DNA from: Batkoa obscura
Taxonomy: Eukaryota > Entomophthoromycota > Entomophthoromycetes > Entomophthorales > Batkoaceae
DNA: 64,000 nucleotides
Direction of reading: 5' to 3'
Assembly (NCBI GenBank): GCA_030770535.1
Contig: JASVEC010000019.1
Coordinates: 248,001-312,000 of the forward strand
A program made the translations under genes and the position numbers. The notes under the pieces were generated by a model, which had not been told where the DNA came from, did not search any database, and saw nothing but the letters and a program-made list of their open reading frames with translations. Every line of letters starts with the position of its first letter. Within the stretch, counting starts at the first letter, position 1. Of the stretch, positions 45,779 to 56,570 are shown in pieces.

Positions 45779-46094
45779 TTTGTACATTGCTTATGTTTGT
45801 GAATTTTATGACTTTTATTCTTGAAAATGTATGTTTCCTAAGTTGTCTATGTGCTTAATATTTTGACTATTACTTATATAAATACTTGATACAATATGTC
45901 GTAGATGATTTTAGCTTTAGAAAGTAAATATAGTCTAATATTACTGTTAAGTTGCGAATAAATGTAGAGTAATCGTACTTTAGTATTATAGCCAGTGTAG
46001 CAAATTCATGTTCTTTTGTTTTTAATCTTCAAATAAAAAATATTTATTTATTTATTTAAATTTTTGAACTTTTATCTTTATAATTAATACATAT

Positions 46095-46192
46095 GAGAAT
46101 GTATTTTTGTGTCTAAGAATTTTGCTAACAAATTTTCCACTTAAATAGGGCTTAAAAAATGGAAAAAATAATAAAATCAAAAAAACACTCCC
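46095..46192 (-). mobile_element. MITE copy M15
   Basis: A 98 bp reverse copy starting GAGAATG and ending CACTCCC. Flanks are ATAT and ATGT, one base apart. It belongs to the AACAAATTTTCCACTTAA subtype with M12 and M16. Confidence 0.9.
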
Positions 46193-46977
46193 ATGTTAAG
46201 ATTTTGGAAATTTAATAGTTTTAAACCAATGATTTTAATAGACTTTTTATAGACTTATAATTTTCTTAAAATTATGAAAAAAACTAAGCAATATTGAACA
46301 ATAAATTATAGTAGACTATCGGTTGTATTTCAGCTCAATATAGCAAATGTATGCATATAGATTAAGCCTATTGAATCCACTACTTATCATATAGCGTTGA
46401 GTTTATTTTTTGTATTTGTATTATATTTTCAAAATTTAATTCAAAAATTCTCAAATCATCAATCAGCCAATAATATTTAAAGTAATTTTCGAAATAGTAT
46501 TTCTCCCACAACTTTAAAAATCTCCACACCTACGGCAATCTATAAAAACAATTATGTACTCCTCGAATTCTTTAGTCCTTTCCTTTATTCAGTTTTCAAA
46601 CGAATAGATCCCTCGCCTTTTACTAGAGATCTCCGTGGATGAAGGAACTTTAAAGGACTTTGCCAATCTTTGGAAACCCTTTGGGTATAATCCTAATAAT
46701 AATTTAAAAATTCTAAAAAAGTAGCAAAGGTCTATTATTTGACGATGCTAATGTTCTCATATTAAAACATGAGGGAAAGTTGGCTTATCAGAATAGTACT
46801 ACTTTGAAAGCATCCATTTTTAATTAGAAAGATTCATGATTAACTTTTAATGAATAAAAGTTCGATTTTCCAATAGAGTATGTATTAAGTAAACAACTTT
46901 TAACAATTGCAGGATTTGATGAAAAGGACTAATGAATTAAGACAAAAATTGAGATGTTAATTTGTATTCTAGTAAAT

Positions 46978-47075
46978 GGGGATGTATTTTTATGTTTAAG
47001 AATTTTACTAACAAATTTTCCACTTAAATAGCGCTTAAAAAATAGAAAAAATAATGAAGTCAAAAAAACACTCCC
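46978..47075 (-). mobile_element. MITE copy M16
   Basis: A 98 bp reverse copy, GGGGATG at the left and CACTCCC at the right, flanked by AAAT on both sides. It is a clear asymmetric 4-bp duplication. Confidence 0.93.
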
Positions 47076-47337
47076 AAATGTTTTTATTTTAAAAGCTATT
47101 ATAAAATAGTTGATTAACTTCAAAGTAAAATAATTTGAATATAAGTACATCAAGGTTTAGATTATTATGAATCACATTTCATCATAAGTTATAAAAACGG
47201 TATAAGAAATACATGGTCATTTTCAAGAGATGCTTTCTATCAAAAAAACCCTCAATTTTTTGTAATATCATTTATTAAAATAAATACTAGGCTTAAAAAA
47301 TATTGTATTTTATTTTGCATTCAGAGGTGTCGATCAA

Positions 47338-48417
47338 TTAAATTCCCTTACTATGAGAAAATCTATTATTTAAATTACCAGAACCTTTGACGATTTCAGC
47401 TTGGCGTTTTGGATCTAATCCATTTACAGCCATATCTTTTTCACGATCGAATTTTCTATTTCTAGGATCATCATCAACTATACCTTTTTTGTTTTGAGAT
47501 GATTGATGCATTTCTAACAATGAAGCTTGTTTCTCCTCTCTAAATTTTACTTTTAAAGCCTTTTTCTCTTCTTCTAGATATGGATTAGCATTGATTGGTT
47601 TACTTTTAGCTTTGATAACTCCATGTTTAAGCCTTTCTTCTCTTTCCTGTGGTGTTTCTGTCCATAAGCTATTATCCAACTCTTGGTTTTCTACTTCCCG
47701 AGTTCTAAATTGCCTTGCTTTTAACTTTAATGGATTCCCAATAAGCTTTGATTCAGGCGGTACTGTCATCCATTCGCCACGCTTTAAAGTTTCTTGTTCC
47801 TAAATCGTAGTTTTAATAATAACCAAAATAAAGTTAAATACCTACCTTTTGTGGTCGTGCTCTTGCTTCAACCTCTCTAGCTATTCTCGAAAGATTATCA
47901 TTCTATTTATTATCAGTATATTTTGTTAGCAATACTTATTTTACTAACCTCGTTGTGATCTGGATCTACAGGCATTGGTCCTATTACACCATCGTCCGAC
48001 TCTTCTTTTTCTGAATCTTGATCATTTGGTTCCTCTATCACTGTTCTTTCTAAATTAGATATTGGATATAAATAATAGATAATAAATAATAGATAAACAA
48101 AGCTATACTTTCTACATGAGGCATTTGAGGCCCTATTGATACACTATGTCTTACTTTAGTTACCTTTTGACCTTTTTCTTCTTTTTGCTTATCCTCTATT
48201 AGTTATTTCAATATTTAAATCTACTTTTTAAATCATGTTTGGATTAGAAATTACTTTTAAATTGTGAAGGTAATTGAGGCCCTATGCTTGACTTGTTTTT
48301 GTTTTTTGAATTGTCTTGATGAGAGGGTGAGTTATCTGTGTTTTTTTCTTTCTCATCATTTCCATCTTCACTTTGTCTTCTTCTCTTTAAATGGGGTGGT
48401 AATGTTGGTCCAATCAT
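47338..48417 (-). CDS. GPALPP1-like (DUF3752) nuclear protein
   Basis: A multi-exon gene with start at 48417. The N-terminal half carries repeated G-P-x-L-P type motifs: I-G-P-T-L-P-P-H-L-K-R-R-R, I-G-P-Q-L-P-S-Q-F-K, I-G-P-Q-M-P and V-I-G-P-M-P-V-D, one per small exon. The last exon (to 47338) has the DUF3752 part, with W-M-T-V-P-P-E (family W-M-x-x-P-P), the aromatic-basic block L-K-A-R-Q-F and S-L-L-E-M-H-Q. It ends F-D-R-E-K-D-M...N-L-N-N-R-F-S-H-S-K-G, which is nearly diagnostic. Family members are conserved but poorly characterised and probably nuclear. Introns are short, and exon borders in the N-terminal half were read by eye, so small errors are possible. Confidence 0.85.
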
Positions 48418-48717
48418 TATAAAAAAGAAGTAAAAATATTTTTTTGAAGCATTTATTTTGTTTTAGTGTGTTTTAAAGCAAGCATATAATAAAGGAAATA
48501 TTTCACTAAAATTTTACAAATGATTTAAATAAAAATAAATTATCTGATTATTTGATTTTTATATAGCTTTTATTCTACGATATATATGTAGTTTATGATC
48601 TAGTTATAAATTTAATAGTATTCTATTTTTTTTGAAAGTTTAAGATAACAACTAGGTAATTTAATTACAAAATCTACTAAAAACTAAATATTCCTTTTAT
48701 TTTGATTAGTACTGTTA

Positions 48718-49359
48718 TTATACGCATTCAGTAGATATATCAACAGTATCGGACGGACAGGGTTCTCCAACCCTATTATAAAAGCAAGACCATTCCCCCA
48801 AAAAGAAGCTAGGGTCTCTCCAGCAATTTGGTGCAAACTTTTCGGCCACAATAAACGTTTTTCCAAAATAAATACAAGCATGGATTTTGGGCTGACAATC
48901 TTTAATTCTCCTATATCCATTATTGGAGCCATATTGGCACTGTTGGATATCAACACCACCCTCATTTTGACATTGTAAACTCTTTCTACATTGCCATTTC
49001 AACTCAACATCCTTTCTTAAAAATAGATCTGGGTTTGTTTTAGGTTCAGTGGGTGGAATCCAACAATTAGGTCCTTCACTACCTAACGACGTCATGGCTT
49101 CATATTTTTTACCATCAAAATCACAGTGTTGTGTTGCTGGAGGACAAGGTAAAGTATCGTAAATGTTTTTTACATGTAACCCATTTCTCCTTCTTAATTC
49201 TAACTGCATTAAAGCAAACATATTTAGTGGTTCAATGGGCTTAGGAGATTCTATTGTCGTTGTATCGTTTGCTTTTTTATACTCATTTTTATTATGTTTT
49301 TTCGAGTTAATAACTGTAAGTTGTAGAACAAAAATTAAAATTAATTTATTAAATATCAT
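48718..49359 (-). CDS. Secreted cysteine-rich protein with two internal repeats
   Basis: This is a 213-residue intronless ORF. It opens with a signal peptide (residues 1-~19, M-I-F-N-K-L-I-L-I-F-V-L-Q-L) and a Lys/Asn/Thr-rich pro-like segment. A Cys-rich part with about a dozen cysteines follows. Two halves look related: H-C-D-F-D-G-K-K-Y-E-A...G-P-N-C-W-I-P-P and A-C-I-Y-F-G-K-T-F-I-V-A...A-P-N-C-W-R-D-P. Each is followed by W-x-C, so a roughly 70-residue disulphide module is probably duplicated. I do not recognise the family. It may be a secreted effector or cell-surface protein. It lies 300 bp upstream of GPALPP1 on the same strand. Confidence 0.75.
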   Translation of the reverse strand: MIFNKLILIFVLQLTVINSKKHNKNEYKKANDTTTIESPKPIEPLNMFALMQLELRRRNGLHVKNIYDTLPCPPATQHCDFDGKKYEAMTSLGSEGPNCWIPPTEPKTNPDLFLRKDVELKWQCRKSLQCQNEGGVDIQQCQYGSNNGYRRIKDCQPKIHACIYFGKTFIVAEKFAPNCWRDPSFFLGEWSCFYNRVGEPCPSDTVDISTECV

Positions 49360-50321
49360 TGTAAGTTGAATAAAAAATATTCTATATGACTTTAAATAAA
49401 ATTTGAGTTTTATTTAATGAGAATTTAATTCCTCCTTAAATTAAACTGATCTTCAATTTTGGACTTTGAAATTTATTTCTCTATCAACCAAAACTTTAGA
49501 ATTGTTTTGTATATTCTGATCTTTCCTACAATAGAAAGAAAAGAGTGTATTAATGAACTTATTAAATTTGAAGCTTTTGATATTTGAATATTCAAATTAA
49601 TTTATTTACTTGTTTATAAATAGATAAATCCTATATTATCAAAATATTCGAATTTTTCAATAAAATTGTAAATATTAATTTATCTTTAGTTTTCTTTCAA
49701 TTATGTCTTAAAACCACTGTACTTAATATTTACAATTGTCATTCACTATTTGGAGACATATTTTTTAAGAGTTTCACTAACAATCTTTCCGCTCAGATAG
49801 CACTTAAAAAATGGAAAAAGTGATAAAATCAAAAGGAAATATAACCATATGGTAGGATCAAAGTTAAGGTAAGGACAGGAGCGTTTACTTTTAATTAGTT
49901 AAAATAGATTAATCGATTTCTATTCCTTTACTGCCTAAGGATTAGTCCTTTTTTAAAATAGATAAAAATTTGCAAACAAGTCCTTATTGTTCCTGACTGC
50001 CACTGTTATGATTGAGATTTAAATATCTTTTTATACAGTATTGAAGCAGTAAACAGTGAAGTAAATCAAATAGAACAGGATGAAAATAGGTGTAAAATAA
50101 AGAAAAAGTTGTTATCTATTGATAATTCAATGCTTAAGATTAAAATGTTTGTTAATACAAATTAATAATCATACTACAATGATAATAAATTAAACTGCTA
50201 AAAGTAAAAACAAAAGACTAACCCGTTTTAATTTATTAAATTTGTATTCAAAACAACAGAATATTTAATATTATTTATTTCATTTATATTTTTTTGATTA
50301 ACATAGAACTGTTTTATATTT
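49360..50321. other. Intergenic stretch with one MITE
   Basis: AT-rich sequence holding MITE M17. Nothing that looks like a terminal repeat of the neighbouring DDE gene was found here. Confidence 0.4.
49752..49846 (-). mobile_element. MITE copy M17 (worn)
   Basis: A 95 bp reverse copy with worn ends (GGAGACA at the left, ATAACC at the right). Flanks are ATTT and ATAT. The interior CACTAACAATCTTTCCGCTC is retained. Confidence 0.85.
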
Positions 50322-51806
50322 TCAATTAATCTTCTTCACACTATCTGTTATTAACAAAGTCTCCGGTTTAAAAATATTTCCTTTAAACATACAATTATTC
50401 TCACATGGAGTTATATAATTTCTTACATGTTGAAAGTAATTGTTACAATGTTTAGCATCTCCAACTTTATTTTGAACTTTTAATATATTTTTAATAACAT
50501 CTGAATTTTCACAATGTGGTAATTTATTCACCCCTACTTTTAATTCATTAAAAAACAATTCGATTGGGTTTAAGAATACAGAATATTCAGGTAAAATTAA
50601 TATAAACGAATTGGAGTATCTAATGGCTTCTTTTAGTTCATTAGGGATAACATGAGGATTTGTGCTATTGAATACATACACAATTTGTTTATGTCTATTT
50701 TTGGAATATAAATCCATTATAAATTTATTGAAATCCTCTTGATTATTGGTATTCGTTTTTTTCTTATCAATTATTTTAAATGTTTCAATTTGAAATTGAG
50801 ATATAGCTCCAATATAATTAATACTTTTAGGTGTTGATTCTGGTGTTAATATAATTCTTTGTCCTTCAGATGCAAACTCACCTTGATTAACAGCATGACG
50901 ATTGAAATAGATTTCATCAATGTAAATAAATTCACATGTCATTAATATTTTATATTCTTCAATATATTGTTTTCTTTTTAATATTATATCTTTATCATTC
51001 CATCTATTTCGAATTTGTATTTTTTGTTTATATGTAATATCCAAATTATTTTTAAGTCGACTTATTGTGGATTTAGATATATCAATTTGTTTTGTTAACA
51101 AAAAATCTCTTACTTGTAATAATGTAGTTTCATGATTTCTCGATATATAATCATAGATAAAATCATTTGTTTCTTCATTGACTTTTTTGTTATTCCCATT
51201 TTTTCTTAAATCATCAATACCAATATTATTGGCTATCTTCTTTTTTTTCCTACAAATTCTTGTATGAAATGTATTATAACTTAAACCTAATATTTCAGCA
51301 CCCGTTTTGATTGGTATTTTTCCATCTAAAACACCATTAATGATCATATCATCATTACTTTTTTTAATTAATTTATCTTCACTTGAACATTCTTTCTTTT
51401 TACGTTTTAATAATTTTACTTTTTTTGAACCAAATAAACTATTGAATTCAACCATTTGTTTATTAATGTCAATTATCATTTTTTTTAATTTATTATATCT
51501 TTCTTTGAGTTCTGAATTGGTACTAATTAACTTTAATGTTTCTGTTTTGTTAAGAACATCTTTACTAATTTCGTCATATATCTTTAAATCTCCAATCTCT
51601 ACTTTATTAAATACATGGAATTCATTATTCATATTATTCTGCTCGTTACTTACATTATCATATTGGCTCCTTTCAAAAATATCATCATTCATTATAATTT
51701 GATTAATACTATTGATAGATATATTATTACCTCCCATTATATATTTTGCAAAAGAAATAAAGAAATAAAGAATAAAATTGAAATTATTTTTATACATTTG
51801 AATCAA
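50322..51806 (-). CDS. IS630/Tc1-like DDE transposase with altered second catalytic residue
   Basis: This intronless ORF of 494 residues may truly start at M24 or later. Two helix-turn-helix regions precede the catalytic part: residues ~160-185 (G-A-E-I-L-G-L-S-Y-N-T-F) and ~228-255 (T-L-L-Q-V-R-D-F-L). The RNase H-like domain has D297 in I-Y-I-D-E-I-Y-F and E416 in L-P-E-Y-S-V-F-L-N-P-I-E-L-F-F. The expected second Asp is N380 (V-Y-V-F-N-S-T-N-P-H), confirmed by the codon AAT. The spacing between 380 and 416 fits a DD35E enzyme. The change would abolish metal-ion catalysis in known Tc1/mariner enzymes, so this is either an inactive copy or a retained DNA-binding protein. The frame is otherwise intact, and no inverted repeats or TA duplication were found around it. 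It is unrelated to the 567-residue transposase. Confidence 0.8.
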   Translation of the reverse strand: MIQMYKNNFNFILYFFISFAKYIMGGNNISINSINQIIMNDDIFERSQYDNVSNEQNNMNNEFHVFNKVEIGDLKIYDEISKDVLNKTETLKLISTNSELKERYNKLKKMIIDINKQMVEFNSLFGSKKVKLLKRKKKECSSEDKLIKKSNDDMIINGVLDGKIPIKTGAEILGLSYNTFHTRICRKKKKIANNIGIDDLRKNGNNKKVNEETNDFIYDYISRNHETTLLQVRDFLLTKQIDISKSTISRLKNNLDITYKQKIQIRNRWNDKDIILKRKQYIEEYKILMTCEFIYIDEIYFNRHAVNQGEFASEGQRIILTPESTPKSINYIGAISQFQIETFKIIDKKKTNTNNQEDFNKFIMDLYSKNRHKQIVYVFNSTNPHVIPNELKEAIRYSNSFILILPEYSVFLNPIELFFNELKVGVNKLPHCENSDVIKNILKVQNKVGDAKHCNNYFQHVRNYITPCENNCMFKGNIFKPETLLITDSVKKIN

Positions 51807-51945
51807 TAAAAGTATTAAATTAGGTTACGCAATCATTGCATTTAAATGAAACGAATCAGCAATTAAAATTATCATTTACATTTGCTAAAAAATACTAAAT
51901 TCATGAAATTATTATAGGTTTAAATAAAACAAAAACTATTAATAT

Positions 51946-52042
51946 GGGGCTGTTTTTTGGTTTCATAACTTTTTCTATTTTTCAAGCTCTATTTGAGCAG
52001 AGAGATTGTTAGTAAAACTATTAAGCAAAAAAATACATCCCC
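51946..52042 (+). mobile_element. MITE copy M18 (GAGCAGAGAGATT subtype)
   Basis: A 97 bp forward copy, GGGGCTG at the left and ACATCCCC at the right, flanked by ATAT on both sides. It is close to M10 across nearly its whole length, suggesting recent spread of this subtype. Confidence 0.93.
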
Positions 52043-52249
52043 ATATCGACTTATAAAAAAATATTTTTTTGCTTTATTGTATTAAAATAATATTTTAAAT
52101 TTTAAATTTTAGATGCTATATATAAAGTTGTACTGGTTTATGATAATTAGATCAAATTTTAAAAACAATATTGTACATCTCTTTTATAAAGATGAAGTTA
52201 ATAAAAACATAAAATTGAATTGATAAATTCTTTTATACCAATTTTAAAT

Positions 52250-52337
52250 GGAGATGTCTTTTTAAAGATTTTACTGACAATCTTCCACTCAAATAGTGCT
52301 TAAAAATGGAAAAAGTAATAAAACTAAAAACATCCCC
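52250..52337 (-). mobile_element. MITE copy M19
   Basis: An 88 bp reverse copy, the shortest with both ends present (GGAGATG at the left, ACATCCCC at the right), flanked by AAAT on both sides. Small deletions in the T-rich arms explain the length. Confidence 0.9.
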
Positions 52338-52562
52338 AAATATCATAAATAGAAAGTTGATTATTAGAAATATTAAAAACAGTATTGTAACAAAATATTT
52401 TACTATTTTGATTGTTTGGTATTACTATTTTATATTACTATTAAATACATAATTTAAAATTTAAAAATTGTAAGTTATATAAACAAATAATAAACAAATA
52501 GTGACTTAATGTTATTAAATATAGTTAAATATAGTTAAAATAAATATATTCAAATTCCATAT

Positions 52563-52661
52563 GAGAATGTATCTTTGTATTTAAGGATTTTACTAACAAT
52601 TTTTGCAGTCAAATAGTGCTTAAAAGATGGAAAAAGTAATGAAGCCAAAAAAAACATCCCC
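52563..52661 (-). mobile_element. MITE copy M20
   Basis: A 99 bp reverse copy, GAGAATG at the left and ACATCCCC at the right, flanked by ATAT on both sides. Confidence 0.92.
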
Positions 52662-53487
52662 ATATTTCAACTTATTTTTTATTTTTTTACTAATATAAAT
52701 TTAATGCTTAAAGTTAAAACCTTAAACTAATAAACTAGATATAAATTAGTAAGTTTTGGCCTATATAACTAAGATAAACTTAAATTATAAAAAATAACTT
52801 AGAAAAAGAATTGTTATATCAAAAAGTTTTTATAGTTTGCATTGGGGTGTCATGCATAAAAAGTGTATTTAATTCATTAGTGCAATTATCTGAATTTAAT
52901 TAAATCTATCATATAAATTATGATTAAATTGGTTATAAAAGTATAGCTACTATTATGATTATAAAGCTAATAGAGCAATATTTCATATTAATAAGCATCG
53001 TTTTAGAAAATTAACTTAAGCCAGTATTAAAAGTAGAAAAATAAAAGGTAGTTGTATAAATTTAAGCTTCTAATATAATAAAATCTAAGTCTTTAGCTAC
53101 TACTAGAGCTTTTTATAGATGATATCATAAATAAATATTTTATAATGTTAAGTTATAAACATAGGTGGTATTAAACAATAATTTTTTTATTTTTATAAAG
53201 CTTTTAAAAACCACCCTAAAACAATATTTGAGGGATACTTTATTAGTTTCTTTTTTTTGAAGTCATGTGTTGAAAGTTGGTAGAGTACTAATTTAAATAA
53301 AATTGTTCCAAATGGGTCGGTTTGGCATAGTACTTATTAATTGATTATAATATTAAAACTTAATTCTTTTTTTAAGTTTGCTCATAATAAAAACATTATT
53401 GTTTAACTAATAATAAGTTCATAATAAAGGTATCATTTAGTAGTGTAATTCGATTTTAAATATAATTTAATGGTAATAATATTAGGA

Positions 53488-54972
53488 CTACTTTTTAAAG
53501 TAACCTTTGGTTAAAAAATAAACAAACGAAAGTGTACTTAATAAGAGAACACTACAACCCTTTCTAAAATGGGATTTGCGAGCGGATAATACCTCTGAAT
53601 AAGGAATTGAAGTTTGAGAAAGTAAATGCATAACATTAGGTTGAATGATACCGAAAGGCAATAATCGAACTAAAATATTACGAATAATATCAAATACCAT
53701 TCGAATTTCGAATGTTCTTGTATGACGTTCAAGGACATATTGTTGTGATATAATTTGGATAGCTTCGGTTTCTTGTTTTCTTTGTTTGGTAAACATAGCT
53801 GGTGCCTTGGTCCAATCGTCCTTAGTTTGGTCTAATATTTGATTTAATTCGAAAACATCTTCAAAACCACAATTGATCCCTTGGCCAACAGTTGGTACCA
53901 TAGTGTGAGCAGCATCACCAATTATCATAGCAGAAGAGGTAGGATGATGAAATTGAGAATAATAAATCGTTTCAAATCCATGTTTAGGAACGGTCAATTG
54001 CTCGGCTGATTCCTTGGTTTTGTAGGAATCTAAATTTTTCACACCGAATCGCTTTGCAAAATTTTGATACATTACCTCTCCAATATTGGGAAAATTAGCG
54101 ATAAAAAAGCGATATAAATCATTACTATCTTTCATTGTGTGACAGCATTGATACAAATCACTTTGTTTTTGTTTTTGTTTTTGTTTTTCAAGTTGGCACC
54201 ATGGATTAAGTGCAAATCCAAAAGAATCATGATTTGGTAAAATAATAATGTTACCATTGTTAGATCTTGGTTGTACGGTATACATACAATCTTTTTCAAA
54301 TGATAACCCATGCTCAGTAAAATCAGAATGTGAGATGTTTACTGAAATATATGGCTCAACCTCGGATGTACACTGATACTTAATTTCTGGGCATTGATCC
54401 CTTAATGCTTTACCAACCCCAGAGCGAGCACCATCACAACCAATAAGTATATTAAATTCAACTGCTTGATTCTTTCCATTCTCTTCATTAGCATTGTTAT
54501 CTAAAAAATGAACTATTTTATTTTCAAAATCAACATCAATCACTTTTTTTAAATATTCTATTTGAATTTGGTCTTTATAATTTTGTTCAATATAATCTAA
54601 CAATACAACTACTACATCACTCCTTTGAATGGACAATCTTTCTCCACGTATGACTGCCTTCATACCCTTACCAAGATCATCTACTCTAATACAATTGATG
54701 ATTTTTTTGATAATTATACCAGAGTTTATTACCTTATCCTTTAATGTTGAAATTTGAGCAAGTGCATTCAACCCTCTATGGCTCAATGTCAAATTGTAAT
54801 TATGGCTATCTTCTTTTTGGTATCGGATATTTTCAATGGCTCTTTTCTCATACACTTTTATTTGAGGGTATAGCTTGTTTCCATTGGAGTCTTTGCGTTT
54901 TGCTAAATAAATTGCAGTTAATAATCCTACTGGACCAGCTCCAATAATCACTGTTTTTTCGTTAATTGACAT
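53488..54972 (-). CDS. BNA4: Kynurenine 3-monooxygenase
   Basis: This intronless 494-residue FAD monooxygenase hydroxylates kynurenine in the tryptophan-to-NAD+ pathway at the mitochondrial outer membrane. The N-terminal FAD fold is G-A-G-P-V-G-L-L-T-A (residues ~12-21). S-H-N-Y-N-L-T-L-S-H-R-G corresponds to the family's S-I-N-L-A-L-S-x-R-G block. D-G motif G-C-D-G-A-R-S-G-V-G lies near residue 180, and G-D-A-A-H-T-M-V-P-T-V-G-Q-G-I-N-C-G-F-E-D lies near residue 353. The C-terminal I-P-Y-S-E and a final hydrophobic span (~470-488) fit the membrane anchor of KMO. A TTTTTG microsatellite (about 54160-54190) adds a Lys-Gln repeat on the surface. Other FAD monooxygenases are possible, but the block order favours KMO. 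Confidence 0.8.
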   Translation of the reverse strand: MSINEKTVIIGAGPVGLLTAIYLAKRKDSNGNKLYPQIKVYEKRAIENIRYQKEDSHNYNLTLSHRGLNALAQISTLKDKVINSGIIIKKIINCIRVDDLGKGMKAVIRGERLSIQRSDVVVVLLDYIEQNYKDQIQIEYLKKVIDVDFENKIVHFLDNNANEENGKNQAVEFNILIGCDGARSGVGKALRDQCPEIKYQCTSEVEPYISVNISHSDFTEHGLSFEKDCMYTVQPRSNNGNIIILPNHDSFGFALNPWCQLEKQKQKQKQSDLYQCCHTMKDSNDLYRFFIANFPNIGEVMYQNFAKRFGVKNLDSYKTKESAEQLTVPKHGFETIYYSQFHHPTSSAMIIGDAAHTMVPTVGQGINCGFEDVFELNQILDQTKDDWTKAPAMFTKQRKQETEAIQIISQQYVLERHTRTFEIRMVFDIIRNILVRLLPFGIIQPNVMHLLSQTSIPYSEVLSARKSHFRKGCSVLLLSTLSFVYFLTKGYFKK

Positions 54973-56570
54973 ATTGTTATTGCTTCTCTCGTCTTTATTT
55001 TTTGGTTTTGTTACTTTAATTTATATATATAAATTGGAATTTTATCTTTAACGTTTTCTATCTGATTTTATGCTTTTTAAAATGATTTGTTAATATGGAG
55101 AGAACACGTAACCAATTGATATCAAACTAAATAACTATAAATGTCAATTTACAAAATAAACCTGTTGTAGTCTACAGTATTTGCCCAAATTTCAGGAATG
55201 TTGTAATGAGCTAGCAAACAGATTTATTAAATAAATATATCTTAATTGCTAATAAATCAAAAAGTTAATATTGTGTATCACTTTAAAATCATACACTTAT
55301 TGTCATTTGCTATGTATTAAACTTGTAATAGATTGTAACATGTTATATACATTTAAAAGTGTTTTAAATATGTAATTTTACTAAGTTAGCTTCAAATCCC
55401 TTATCAATTTCAAAGATCTTGCTCATCTCCCCAAACTCCCAAACTCGGTTTAATCTTTTTTCTTGTTATAGAAGCAATTGAATATTTAAGATTTGTAACT
55501 AAGGTGCTCTTTATTAACTTTCAAACTTAGATGACTGCCCAATTAAAATACAATCTAAAAGATATTTATTTTTTTAACAATTTTAATGCTATGGCTCTAT
55601 TTAAAATAAGTAAAACTATTTACTGATCATCTCTTATTGAAACACTCTCATTTATTTGGAGTAGAGTTATATAAGGTTAAAATATTTACAAACAGTGAAT
55701 GGTAGTGGTCAAAAATAGTAGGAACCTTTTTACAAATTTTTATTCCTTTTGATAAAGAATTAATTTTTAACATTAAGTGAACAGAAGCTGATTAATTCAT
55801 TAACTAATTAAAAGTTAAACCCTATCCTAACCTCCCTAATTCTAATTCAACCCTAATATTTACTGTATATAGGTTATTTTTCTAAGCTTTTAATCTATTT
55901 GATTGTTTTTGATTACCATTTTTTTTAACTATAGAACAATAAAAATCTGCAAAAGATTTTTACTGTCCTTAAGCATCACCTTACTTTATTCACATTTAAT
56001 GAAGCAAGTAATAATAAAATACTTCTTTTGCATCTAAACGCAATGCATGATGACATTAATCAATTATTTTAATTTATTAGTCTATTAATAATCTTTTAAA
56101 TCGTTATTTTGGTATATTTGATAAATCCTTGTTAATTTATCACATAATCAAAAATGATGGATTATTAAGAATTTAACCTACATAATTTAAAAAATACCTT
56201 CGCTTTTTATGTCTTTATTTGAAACTACATTTTGGCCTTTAGAAATGATACTTCGCAGTATTGGCTATCTTGTAGTTTATAATCAATATTGATAACCAAC
56301 CATAAAGTTATGATCGAAACAGTCACCGTATCGTCAAGGAAATTGATCATAGCTAGGGGTACCATAGAAAAGAAGTAGAAATCAAGAAAACAAACAAAGA
56401 AATAATATAAACAATATCGTCCGTAAACACCTATAAATCCCCCCAAAACAACTTAACATTATCCAATAAATTAAAATTTCAAATCCATAGACTAAGTAAA
56501 TTTTCAACCTCAATAATAAAAAGTATACAAAGTTTATTTATAAAAGCCATCAACCAACCCCATTTATTCA
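54973..56570. other. Long intergenic stretch
   Basis: About 1.6 kb upstream of KMO. A 73-codon minus-strand frame at 56225-56446 has hydrophobic residues but no support. No MITE, RNA gene or known repeat was recognised. Confidence 0.4.

Larger units (their letters stand above)
45779..47337. other. Intergenic stretch with two MITEs and possible old coding remnant
   Basis: This holds MITEs M15 and M16. At about 46550-46830 the base mix is less AT-rich, and short stretches read like protein (for example L-K-D-F-A-N-L-W-K-P-F-G-Y-N-P), but stops break every frame. It could be a decayed gene. No family was recognised. Confidence 0.4.
52043..53487. other. Intergenic stretch with two MITEs
   Basis: This holds MITEs M19 and M20 about 225 bp apart, in the same orientation. 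From 52700 to 53480 it is AT-rich with no gene recognised. Confidence 0.45.

Noticed and set aside
46550-46830. Possible decayed gene with less AT-rich sequence
   Set aside because: Short protein-like pieces only, stops in all frames, and no family recognised.
49752-52042. Composite transposon made of MITEs M17 and M18 in opposite orientation around the DDE gene
   Set aside because: The outer flanks differ (ATTT and ATAT), M18 has its own matching ATAT pair, and M17 is worn while M18 is fresh. They were inserted independently.
45778-53488. NAD+ synthesis gene cluster (NRK1 and KMO)
   Set aside because: The two genes are 7.7 kb apart on opposite strands, with unrelated genes and transposons between. 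The proximity is probably chance.
56225-56446. 73-codon hydrophobic ORF
   Set aside because: It has no signal, family likeness or neighbouring exon to join. It may be chance in AT-rich DNA, although a small membrane protein cannot be excluded.
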